Shown piece after piece: positions 17,725 to 27,652 of a stretch of DNA of 64,000 bases. Under the pieces are notes generated by a model. It was not told where the DNA came from, ran no database searches, and worked only from the letters and a program-made list of their open reading frames with translations. The stretch covers positions 9,147,797-9,211,796 of the forward strand of contig NC_067204.1 of assembly GCF_026262505.1 (NCBI RefSeq), written 5' to 3'. A program made the translations under genes and the position numbers. The number at the start of each line of letters is the position of its first letter. The first letter of the stretch is position 1. Source of the stretch: Trichomonas vaginalis G3. Taxonomy: Eukaryota > Parabasalia > Trichomonadida > Trichomonadidae.

Positions 17725-20700
17725 TTAACAATTAGATGCAATAAGGGCACCTTTCATAACTTTTTCTTCGCATAAGTTCTTAATTGCCTCAAATCTCTCT
17801 TTTGAAGGCATTGCATCAGCGACGTCTTCAGCCAACTTCAGGATACTTTGTCCAGCATCATCAGTAGACCTTCTCAAGTACATAGCGATGCAGAGATAAG
17901 TCCAAAGGAATGGATGATCGAGAAGAGCGAGTTTTCCAACAAGAAGGAAAGCGCTTTCCTCGGCATCAAAGCGTGCGGCCACTGAGTCGGCCAAATCAAT
18001 AGCGGTTTGGAGACATGGCCGTGCAATAAATGCTTTTTGGTTTGTATTCACTGCTTCCAGCCATATGTTTGTCGCATCTTCTTCGTTCCTGGCGTATTTC
18101 AGCTGCCATGCAGTGAATGGTTTGCAAATGGAACTGAAGTTAGGATGAGAAGTATTGTATCTGGCAAATTTTTCAGCGTATTCACCGGCGAGTGGCTGAG
18201 GAGGTGAAAGGCAGAGAATGATATCTCCGAAAGCGGCGCTGAGAGATGAAAGGGCAGCAAGGCTGGGAGGAGGAATTACGGAACTAAGAGCCGATTTAAG
18301 GAAGGAATCTTTTACTTCATTAAATCTAGGGTGGGAAATAATTCTATGGATAATTACACTGACAATTTCTGGATACGGCCAATAGAATGATTCGGTTTCT
18401 GGGGTTGGAGAAATCGCTTTTAAGAAATTCTGCAAAATTGAAGCGAAAAGATTGAACGCTAAGTTGTTTGCGGTCTTAGATACCATTGAGAGACAAATTC
18501 TCATTGCAATGACTTGTTCCGAGCGCAATTGCGACTCAAATAATAATGTCATTGTATATCTCGAAGCTTTTGTAAGGGATTGGCCAAGGCAGAAGATAGT
18601 AAATATATCTGCTGTGTAAGGAGAATGGGCTCCAAGGCCACTGTCCGATTCTATAATGAAATTAATGATTTTATCCGTTGGTGCTGAAATTTTCATTGAT
18701 TCGCTAAATATTCCAGCGATTTCGTTATGCATAGAACTATCTCCAGCGGTTATCATCGTTAATTTTTCGAGTTTTGCGGTGAGTTCGTCCATAATTTCTT
18801 TCTTTTCTTGGTTCTTCGAATCAACTATCCTTGATAGTACTATTCTTAATAGTCTGAGTGATCTCTGGAGCTTCTTTGGCTTCTCACCGAGAATTTCGAT
18901 ATTTTCTATGACAAATTCAGCAATATTCGTAAGAGTATCCAACGGAACGTCAAATCTCTGGACTGTCTGTGTGATTTTGATGATGCTCTTCTTTGATGTT
19001 CCGTGTTTGTAGATATAATTTTCAAATTGTTGCTGTGCAATCAAATAGAACGCGATATCTACAAGAGAAACTGATTTTCCGAACTGAATCATCTCGAAAA
19101 TGTCCGGATTTTTGTCAAGTTTCAATATTTCTATTGCTTTGTCACGAATCTTGTCGCTATAAGGGCATTTACCAGCATATCTCATCAGATACTTCATGAG
19201 AATGTTGTCTTTTACCTCTAAAAGAGATAAAACGGCTGTTTCTGGGATAATAATGTTATATCTGGTGCAATAATCAATTATATAGCCACAAAGATCGGCA
19301 ACTTCAGGATGATCAATCTTTCTGATGGCTTCGTAGAGTATTGGCCCAATAATATCTTCCTTTATTTTGATAAAAGAAAATCTGAAGAAATTCATCAGTA
19401 AAGGAGCATTAAACTGGAATGTTCCGTTCAATAGTCTTGGCGCTAATGATGAAATCTTGCTTCCTTTCTCTGGAACGAAAGAAAATTCTTTTGTCGGATC
19501 AATATTTTCGATGTAGTGATTCATTTGGTAGATGTGCTTGTCCATGTATTCTTGTATCATTGGTTTGAACTGTTCTAAGTTCTTAACAATGTATTTCCAA
19601 TGCTTTGAAGATAATTTTTCAAAATTATCAACAAAAAGTATTCCTTTTGCATCAATTCCGGATATATAAGTATAAAGATCGGCATCATTGATGTTTATAT
19701 CCTCAAAAGGTGTTGAAGATATGTATCTATTGACATCATTTGATAATCCTCTCTTTAAATCAAAAATAACGCGTTCTCCATACGGCAACTGTTCCTTACA
19801 TCTACTGCAAAGGTCTTCAGCAAGGTTATGGTCAGTCAAACTAAGAATTCTGTAAAATCTGAATAAATTATCTCCAGTTTTTACTCTTCCTGACTCCAGA
19901 ATCGCTGAAACATTCTTTGCAGCACCTTCTACAATGACTTTCGGAGCTTGTACTATGAAATCGCAGCATGTTGCCGCTGAATCTATACTTGATGTCCAAT
20001 TCATTATCGTAAGTATCGCGGAAGCAAGGTTTACAAACTCCTGGGATGATGTATCGAGCTTTAGCATACAAAGGGCTGCGACTTCTCTTGGGAAAAGGTG
20101 CAAAATTTGGTATGCCATCAGATTAATCAGCTGCATATTGATCAATTTGCAGTTTATGAGGTATTCGAAGCAGTTTATGATACCAGGAACAGCTTCGTAA
20201 GTTGTCGGGAGGATATTGGCCACTAAATCCGTTTCAACCAAAGTTAAATAATTTGGAATCTCCAAATGGTTGAAATCGAAGGCCATCTGCATTTCTCGTT
20301 GTGTGAATGACGCGAATATTGCGTTCATCCAGTCAGCCGCCCTTGCAATTACCGGGACAGATTTCGATTCGTGCTTAAGCCTTGCGAGATAAAGGAAACC
20401 TTCGGAAGCAATCTTAGGGTCTTCGTATAACATGATTATTTCTTCTACAGTTGGAGCGATCTCTTTAAGAGGTTTCGAAATTCCGAATTCTGCCAGAAGA
20501 GAATTCAGTAATTTCAATATCTTAAAGGCAACATCGATGCTGAACATGTCATATTTATATATATCCGCTACAATCTGATGTATCGTAAGCAGAGTAGTGA
20601 AATTTGTCAAAACCGTAATTGCATTAGCTGAAAGGGATTCATGTGATGAGAAGCAACACTCAAGGAGATGCTTCTGAGCACGAGGTACGTATTTATCAAT

Positions 20701-21981
20701 GGCTGTTGCAGCTTGATTCACATCTAATACGTCAAATAACTTTACAATGGCATCTTGTTGTACCCAGTTGAGATTGTCCATATTCAAAATTGAATTGAGA
20801 ATATTTCCCAACTGTTTTTTGGAATTTTCATCTGAAATCGTAAATAAAATGTTAAATGGATCGCCAAACGCTTCGCAAAATGCACAGAAGATGTCTCCTG
20901 TGGCCTTCTTATGTGTCTCCACTAATATGTCTATTACAAATTTCTTTCCTTCCTCATTATTGTTTCTAATTACGAAATCTTTCAAAGCTCTGAGTTTTGC
21001 ACAGGCCAGACTGCTTGGATCTGCTTCGTCTGGTAGTAATTCTTCCTTAGGAACAGGTAGCAATACATAGAATTTCCTCAAATGCTTAGGAATTGTTAAT
21101 TTTGAACATTTTTCGGAAATTTTTTGTAAATGCTCTGGAGAATTCCTTGCAATTAACACGAGAGTAGATGAAGCACGTTCAAAATCAGTGAGATTTTGTG
21201 TTTCTGTCTCTAAAACTGATAAAGACATGTTAAGAAAATCATTTAAGTAATTATTCGAAACAACTTCATTGTAAATGGTAGGATTTTGTAATATTTCGGG
21301 TCCTAAAGCCAGAATGATTTGATTTAAGTTGTTAGATCGTGAAAATTCCAAAGTATCATGGATTAATATTTTTGGATTCATCGAAATTAATATATTTGCG
21401 ACTTCAACGAATGAATGATTTGGATTTCTTCCGAATGAGATGAGCAGAGAGCGTAGTAATGCTTGATGGAACTGTTTTTCTAAAGGTCCCATTAATTTAA
21501 CAATATGTGGAAGATGTTGTATGTACTGACTTACATCTATTCCGAAATGATGTAGCACGGGCGTATTAAGAATGAAATTATTGACTTCTATTGGTGCAAT
21601 AAAGTGAATTAAATGTGTAAAACAACTAATAATTGCAATGGAAACATTCGGAGATACTTCTATTTCTAGTACGGCTTGTGAAAATGATGATGAAATTACC
21701 TTGGGAAATATTGGCGCGATAGTAACAATAATTGCACCTAAACATGAATAAGAATTGAGTCTGATGATTGCTTCTGAGTGTCCAGAAAGATGAAATAAAA
21801 GTCTCCATACTTCGACCATGGATGTTACTGGTTCAAAATCAGAAAATTGTTCAAACCATTTCAATGAAATCGAACTGCGTAATGATTGTAACGCAGCAAC
21901 AATTTCATTTATGTCTTCAATTGGCCGTTTTGTTGCAGAAACAAGGCGAGAGAAGTGAGATTCGCTCAAAACTTTCGCCAT
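17725..21981 (-). CDS. Large HEAT/ARM repeat protein, unknown
   Basis: 1418 residues, almost all alpha-helical with repeated leucine-rich helix pairs (LLFHLSGHSEAIIRLNSYSC, LVLIARNSPEHLQKISEKC, VADLCGYIIDYCTRYNIII). There is no signal peptide, membrane span or catalytic motif. The frame is clean over 4.2 kb and codon use varies normally, so this is a real gene. The start at ATG 21981 (MAKVLSESHF) faces the initiator-like TGTCAGAAATAAAATAAATG. HEAT scaffolds of this size serve in transport, translation control, mTOR-like kinases and chromosome biology. I cannot choose between these. Confidence 0.75.
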   Translation of the reverse strand: MAKVLSESHFSRLVSATKRPIEDINEIVAALQSLRSSISLKWFEQFSDFEPVTSMVEVWRLLFHLSGHSEAIIRLNSYSCLGAIIVTIAPIFPKVISSSFSQAVLEIEVSPNVSIAIISCFTHLIHFIAPIEVNNFILNTPVLHHFGIDVSQYIQHLPHIVKLMGPLEKQFHQALLRSLLISFGRNPNHSFVEVANILISMNPKILIHDTLEFSRSNNLNQIILALGPEILQNPTIYNEVVSNNYLNDFLNMSLSVLETETQNLTDFERASSTLVLIARNSPEHLQKISEKCSKLTIPKHLRKFYVLLPVPKEELLPDEADPSSLACAKLRALKDFVIRNNNEEGKKFVIDILVETHKKATGDIFCAFCEAFGDPFNILFTISDENSKKQLGNILNSILNMDNLNWVQQDAIVKLFDVLDVNQAATAIDKYVPRAQKHLLECCFSSHESLSANAITVLTNFTTLLTIHQIVADIYKYDMFSIDVAFKILKLLNSLLAEFGISKPLKEIAPTVEEIIMLYEDPKIASEGFLYLARLKHESKSVPVIARAADWMNAIFASFTQREMQMAFDFNHLEIPNYLTLVETDLVANILPTTYEAVPGIINCFEYLINCKLINMQLINLMAYQILHLFPREVAALCMLKLDTSSQEFVNLASAILTIMNWTSSIDSAATCCDFIVQAPKVIVEGAAKNVSAILESGRVKTGDNLFRFYRILSLTDHNLAEDLCSRCKEQLPYGERVIFDLKRGLSNDVNRYISSTPFEDININDADLYTYISGIDAKGILFVDNFEKLSSKHWKYIVKNLEQFKPMIQEYMDKHIYQMNHYIENIDPTKEFSFVPEKGSKISSLAPRLLNGTFQFNAPLLMNFFRFSFIKIKEDIIGPILYEAIRKIDHPEVADLCGYIIDYCTRYNIIIPETAVLSLLEVKDNILMKYLMRYAGKCPYSDKIRDKAIEILKLDKNPDIFEMIQFGKSVSLVDIAFYLIAQQQFENYIYKHGTSKKSIIKITQTVQRFDVPLDTLTNIAEFVIENIEILGEKPKKLQRSLRLLRIVLSRIVDSKNQEKKEIMDELTAKLEKLTMITAGDSSMHNEIAGIFSESMKISAPTDKIINFIIESDSGLGAHSPYTADIFTIFCLGQSLTKASRYTMTLLFESQLRSEQVIAMRICLSMVSKTANNLAFNLFASILQNFLKAISPTPETESFYWPYPEIVSVIIHRIISHPRFNEVKDSFLKSALSSVIPPPSLAALSSLSAAFGDIILCLSPPQPLAGEYAEKFARYNTSHPNFSSICKPFTAWQLKYARNEEDATNIWLEAVNTNQKAFIARPCLQTAIDLADSVAARFDAEESAFLLVGKLALLDHPFLWTYLCIAMYLRRSTDDAGQSILKLAEDVADAMPSKERFEAIKNLCEEKVMKGALIASNC

Positions 21982-23016
21982 TTATTTTATTTCTGACAAT
22001 ATTCCATGTAAAGTTAACGTCACTTTTTTGCCATCAAGAGAAAGAAGCTTAGTCCAACATAACTTTTTTTCAAATTCAGAGACTTTAATTAGGAAAATGT
22101 ATAATAGCATACAGTATACTATTACTGATATGGGTGTAATTAGTCTTGAAAGATCAAATCAAATAAAGTTAGAACTTGCTAAATATATGTTTTATGGAGA
22201 AGAAGGACGACGATTATAACCGCTTTTTTTAACAACTCTCATAACTCGTCTTTTTCATGTTCATATTTCCATTTCTGGTCTAGACATGTATCACATCAAA
22301 TATCATATATTGTTTAAAAGATTTTACTAGAACAAGTATATTGTTTTGTGCAAAGTAAAATTTCAATGTGTCAATCTATAAAGCTTGATTTTTACTGCAT
22401 ATGCAATATAGCATCTTTTTTTAAATAGAGTTTTGAAGATAAGCATATATCGGAATGATATGTTCTTGTTATTGTAAAATCTTAGATGTTGAAATAAATA
22501 TTTTATTAGATAAAAAAGAGTGTTTATTCATTATAAATAGAGTTTCGTTAAGCAAATATTTTAGTCGTAACGTTGGAATTTTTAAGATCAAATATTTGCA
22601 TTCAATTAATAAATTTGCTGCAAAATTATAATCACGAGCTATGAATTTTGAGAAATGCACCTTGTATCTCAAGATCGTAGAGACAAAAATCTGTAAAGGT
22701 TTAGTAATGAACCTATTACTAGCAGCCTATTCAAATTTCGTTTCTAATGTAAACATTTTCGTGCATATTATCTAATGTATGATTATTTTATGGGATGTTC
22801 TAGTTTGTTGGAGCAAAATAACATACTCATTTTTTAATTCGCAATATGAGTTGTCTTTCTTCAAATTGTTTTCAAAAAAAATACTGACAATGTTTTGTTC
22901 TGCAGTTTAAAACCAAACCGTGCAATTTTTGTTGAATCAGAATCAGTAATTCAGCCTTCAAATCCAAAAAAAATTACCACCAAATAAAAGTTGGATATAA
23001 TTTTTTTTGTCGAAGT
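21982..23016. other. Long intergenic region, nothing recognised
   Basis: About 1 kb of AT-rich DNA. Short frames at 22028 and 22469 (minus) have no support. No RNA gene or clear repeat was found. Confidence 0.5.
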
Positions 23017-23723
23017 ATGTCAAGTTCAGAGCACTCAAAAAATGAAACTGAATGTGATTTTAGTAGCATTAAGCCAATTGAAGTATTTGAATACCCTGAT
23101 CAAGCATCAAAAATGATTTGGGGTGTCAATTCCATTAATATTTTACAAACATCTTCAAAAATTATAGAATTCATTGCAAACAACAAAATATCTATCCAAA
23201 TGTCACTTTATTTGATTGATATTATTTCACGAATTCATTCTAAAGATATTAAATTATTAACAGAACTTTATCAAAAGGTATCAACCGAATTTTCATACAA
23301 CAGCAAACCAGAAAATAAGGAACTAGCGACACTGTTACATTATCAAGGTCTCAAATTCGAAAATTTCAAACCTACAAAGAAAGAATAAGAAATTCTGAAT
23401 TTATATTCCACAGAATCTCCTTTATACTTTATTGCATGGGATAAAGTTGATGATCTTAAGAATAAATTCCCAAATCTTGATATTAATAAGCAAATAGATT
23501 ATCAAATCACACCACTTGACTGTGCAATAAAATATGGATCAGAATTGTGTTTCAATTACTTGAAAAATTTAGGAGCTAAATACACTTCTTACTCCGAAGA
23601 ATATGCTGTTCAAGGCGGAAATAAAGAGATTTTTATGCAAATGATAGAAGATGGTAAATCATTTAATAGCATGATTAGTACAGCATTGGATTATCGAAAC
23701 TATGAAATTGCTGGGTATCTTAA
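23017..23723 (+). pseudogene. Ankyrin protein N-terminal part, nonsense codon, cut by transposon
   Basis: In one frame from the ATG at 23017 (MSSSEHSKNETE) the DNA encodes the helical N-terminal region of a trichomonad ankyrin protein (DUF3447-like) with YLIDIISRIHSKDIKLL. A TAA at 23386-23388 then interrupts the frame, and the ankyrin-like part (ITPLDCAIKYGSELCFNYL) follows in the same frame. The coding sequence stops at TTAA 23720-23723, where the 2.4-kb element is inserted. The rest of the gene resumes after 26155. A closely similar stretch (EEYAVQGGNKEIFMQMIED) is found again at 49136-49210. Confidence 0.75.
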
Positions 23724-26151
23724 GGATGGGCACTCATTAGGGTGATGAAAAAAATCAAGTCTAGCAAAGTCAATATATTAAAAACAGTGAAGACTATTAT
23801 ATAGCATTATAGTGCACAAGCTCAAATATTTAGTGATGCATTTCTCGAACTTATTTTATTTATAAGTTAACCTTGAAACATGAATTTTAGTATATCATGA
23901 GCATATTTTTTTCTAATTTTGCAATACTTATAATATCATACCAGGATTCATGTGGAAGTCTAATATTTGGTATATAATATTCTTACAATAAATGTATTAA
24001 TTCAATTATATTCAAAATGATGGGTCGCAATTTTTACTGAAATTGCAAATTTAATTTCAACAATGAAATTATTGTTTAAAAAAATAGCACAACAGCAAGA
24101 TGGACAATCATATATAGAATTATAATGCTCCATATAATGCTTTGATTTGATGCGTATATAATGTTATTTTTCGAACATCTTTGTAAAAAATTGATTTTTG
24201 TAATTTTTGAAAAAATTCGATTTTATTTCGAGATTTCCTCTATAGGTGAAGTATATTGAACAATATTCCTATGGGAGAAAATAATTGTAAGTATGAGTAC
24301 TTTCATTAATACTATGGGTGCCATGGTTATCGCTCAAACGATCAAGTTATATCTCGATTGCGTAAATTGAAATTTTGCTATTTTCTAAATTCACGGCAAC
24401 AACATTCTTTTATCCTGATCGTACATCACAATATTTGAATGTGCGACCATTTGTTCAAGAAACCGTCAAGTTATTCTTCATTTTTCATGCCGCGGCGAAC
24501 AAAAGCAGTTGCAAAGCGTATAAAGAACTTAGTTCAAAGCGCGAAAAAATAGGGTAGAGCCATATGTCGTCAACACTGTTGAATTTGTGCTATCTGTATT
24601 ATTGAGCGGCGCTACATTTTGCCAATCAGAATTTCAATTCATGATGAATAACATCAAAGTTCCGTCAGAAGCTACATTTCATCGAGTCCAAGAAAAGGTT
24701 GGTCGTGTTATCATAGAAGTTGCCAGAGAATCTGTTAATTATTGGAAATCTCGAATGAGAAAATGTTCGGGACTTTTGTTTGACGGTTCTTGGAGTCAGA
24801 GAAGAAATGCAATGTTTTGCTATGTACAATTTGTAGAAGAGAAACTCAAAAAAATTGTAGATTGGGAAGTGATATCTAAATCTTTTAAAAATTTCAAAGG
24901 TAATTTCAACGGAAAATCAAATGAAATGGAATTTGAAGGCTTAAAAAGAATGCTGAAGCGTTGGAATAATGAAAAACGTGTAAATTTTTTTGTGCATGAT
25001 GGCGATGTCAAAATTGTTTCTACAATCAAAAATACGTTCAAAGGTATCAGAGAATACAGAGATCCTGGACATTTTCTTAACAATATACAGAAAAAGCTCA
25101 AACTGCCAGAATTCAGAATCTTATCTAGCATTTCAAAGAATTTATTGCGTTGGCTTAGGCAACTTCTCAATGACACACATATGTCAATTAAAACAAAGAA
25201 GTTTTTATGGTTGAATTCCGCTAAACATTATGCCGGAAATCATAAATTTTGTCCAGATCCTGAAAAATGCAAGATGATTAAACCATGGAAATATGCAAAA
25301 AATAAAACTGCTATAAAAACACTTAAAAAATTCCTCGAAGATACCGTAAAAATCTTTGATATGGTAAAAAAGATTCATTCAACTCAAGTAGTTGAATCGA
25401 TAAACCATATCAAAGCAATGCTTGCTAATAAAAATATTAATTGGCATGCTTCTTGGCCAATTAGGATGGCAGTCACAATATTGCATTTCAATGAAAGTAT
25501 GTTTGAAACGATTGTAGCAATAAGATACAGGTTAAATTTACCAACAATGCCAGAAATGATGAACAGATATTTCAGAATGTATGATCCAACAAAAGATTTA
25601 ATCAAAGCATTCAAAAATTCAAAGCAAGTTCAAAAAAAGTTTGCGGCATTAAGAGCTATAAAGAGAGGTCTTCAAGCTACCGATGATCGTATTACTCTTA
25701 AATCACATAAATAATTATTAAATTTATTTCACCCTCAAAACATCATAATCTTGCACCTTCTTTGAATAAACACTTTCACCTTCTATTTTTAATTAATGTT
25801 TTTAATTGTCCAAAATTTTTAGATTATATAAGATATAATTTTTTATAAAAGTATTATTTTCTAAAAGATAAGTATATATTCTTAATCACAAAACCTAGCA
25901 TTTTATCATATCTATATATCAGCTTCCTAAATATAATACTCATATAGTTAGTATGATTTTAATGTTTTTGAACATGAAACGAAAATATGATTACAATCAT
26001 ATAACATAATGGAGTTATTGATATAACTTATATGCATGATACATTAAGAAGTCTTCCAACAATATAGATATAGTTGTAGATTCCTATGATTCCTTTTATA
26101 TTGTGAGATAATAACATTTTTATGCTGTCATGAGCCTATGAGTGCCCATCC
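23724..26151 (+). mobile_element. TTAA-flanked DNA transposon (Kolobok-like)
   Basis: The ends are perfect 14-bp inverted repeats, GGATGGGCACTCAT at 23724-23737 and its complement at 26138-26151, with weaker matching for about ten more bases. TTAA lies directly outside on both sides (23720-23723, 26152-26155), the expected target duplication. The 2428-bp element carries one DDE-type transposase gene on the + strand. TTAA duplication and ends starting GG fit the Kolobok superfamily; piggyBac also uses TTAA, but its transposase looks different. The insertion lies inside an ankyrin gene. Confidence 0.8.
24487..25714 (+). pseudogene. DDE transposase, frameshifted in an A tract
   Basis: The N terminus starts at ATG 24487 (MPRRTKAVAKRIKNLVQ) and ends at a TAG after an A6 run at 24544-24549. 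The body continues in another frame through 25714, so a one-base change in the A run would give a protein of about 409 residues. In the body, LLFDGSWSQRRNAMF carries a likely first catalytic Asp, FFVHDGDVKIV a second, and HSTQVVESINHIKAML a likely catalytic Glu. YRDPGHFLNNIQKK is also typical of this transposase group. The enzyme cuts and rejoins the element ends. Apart from the A-run slip the frame is clean, so the copy may be young. Confidence 0.7.
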
Positions 26152-26155
26152 TTAA

Positions 26156-26930
26156 TCATTGTTTTATCACATTCTCTTTCGTTTAATATTTATCATTGTT
26201 TTATCACATTCTCTTTCTTTTCATATATATTATCATTTTATAAAATTTTCATTCTTTTCATATCTATCATTGTGTTATGAGATTCCCTTTCTTCTCATAT
26301 TTATCATTCTTTTATTACATTATCTCAATTCTCATATTTATCATCTTTTCATGAAATTCTTTGAATATTAATGAATGCCCTCTTAGTATTGCAATCAAAG
26401 AAAATTCGATAGAAATCATCAAACTCTTAATTGAACATGGTTCTGATGTTAACATGAAACTTATTGTCTTTCTTTTCATATTTATCATGGCTTTATTACA
26501 TTATCTCTCTTTTAACATTTATCATGTGTTTCATATCTTTATCTTTCTTTTCATATTTATCATCATTTGATGACATTCCATTTCTTTTCATATTTATCAT
26601 TGTATCATACAATTCTCAATCTTTTCATATTTATCATAGTTTTATTACATTATCTCTATTTTCATATTTATCATTATTATATGCAATTCTTTTTCTTTTT
26701 GTATTTATCATTGGTTTATGAAATTCTCTTTCTTTTCATATATATTATCATTTTATGAGATTCTCAATCTTTTCATATTTATCATTGTTTTATTGGATTC
26801 TCTCTATTTTCATATTTATCATCTTCTAATGAAATTCTTTGAATAATAATGAATGCCCCCTTAGTATTGCAATCAAAGAAAATTCGATAGAAATCATCAA
26901 CTTCTTAGTTGAACATGGTGCAAAAAATAT
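26156..26930 (+). repeat. 37-bp T-rich minisatellite with two ankyrin relics
   Basis: Two blocks (about 26156-26355 and 26462-26828) are built from a unit close to TCATTGTTTTATCACATTCT plus CTTTCTTTTCATATTTA, about 37 bp. The first block has about five units and the second about ten. Between and after them lie two nearly identical ankyrin-repeat segments (26361-26455 and 26843-26930) encoding NECPLSIAIKENSIEIIKLL. The spacing of the two segments gives a higher-order unit of about 479 bp. This is the ruined 3' part of the ankyrin gene cut by the transposon. Confidence 0.7.
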
Positions 26931-27021
26931 CAAATGATAGTAACGTTGGCATTATTTAAGAATAAACATTCCATATTAATACCAACATTTGATGCCAAAC
27001 ACTCCATTTTATATATATTAA

Positions 27022-27141
27022 GGGTGCTTTTAAAACTTTCTGACATTCTCTCAAATTTCTTGTTTAAGGTTTTATTTTCTATGCCTCTTCACACCCGTAT
27101 ATCTCTTTTTGAGAGAGTGTCAGAAAGTGGTAAGTGCATCC
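27022..27141. mobile_element. Short MITE with long inverted repeats and TTAA flanks
   Basis: Left end GGGTGCTTTTAAAACTTTCT and onward pairs with the right end, which reads GGATGCACTTACCACTTTCT on the minus strand; about 28 of the first 34 positions agree, with the block CTTTCTGACA(T/C)TCTCTCAAA nearly perfect. TTAA lies outside each end (27018-27021 and 27142-27145). The element is only 120 bp, almost all of it inverted repeat, so the RNA would fold into one long hairpin. It is probably moved by a TTAA-specific transposase. Confidence 0.75.
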
Positions 27142-27145
27142 TTAA

Positions 27146-27652
27146 AAATTGAAAAAGAAAAATCCAAAACTTGAATTTAGGATGATCTTTGGTTTTTTTT
27201 TTCAAATTTGGACCATCCAAAAAGATCAGCCAAATTAGCAACCCTATCCAAAATAATCATTAGTTAGATAATTTGACTTTTATTTCATTCTTAACAGGAT
27301 TCATGCCTGTATAAAAAAATAAAAGTGTAAATTTATGAGTGTGCTATAATTATTAAATACCTTGAAGTTTTGATATATGGTTTGCTAACAGTTACCAAAA
27401 CTTATATCTTTTTGATAAATTATCTCTCATATTGATCAATACTTTAGCATAGTGATCATTTGTACTTATAAACAAATACATTTGCTCATATTAGATAAGT
27501 TCCATGCTATTTTCTCCAAGTTTAAATTAAAGCTTACAAAAAAATAAACTTTTAATTGTGTTAATGTTAGAGATATCATATTATTACATCTATTGGATAT
27601 TGAAGACTTCATTATGACTTCATTTTTTAGATTTCAAGTTGAGATCATCAAA
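27146..27652. other. Intergenic, nothing recognised
   Basis: AT-rich DNA. An initiator-like TCATCAAAATG ends at the start codon of the next gene. Confidence 0.5.

Noticed and set aside
23738..24486. A second gene in the 5' part of the TTAA transposon
   Set aside because: Only short frames with many stops in this 750-base stretch.
26159..26758. Hydrophobic repeat protein from the T-rich tract
   Set aside because: All frames of the 37-bp unit give Phe/Ile/Ser-rich peptides that stop often; it is a minisatellite, not a membrane protein.
26156..26828. CRISPR-like array
   Set aside because: Units are contiguous tandem repeats without unique spacers, and the genome is eukaryotic.
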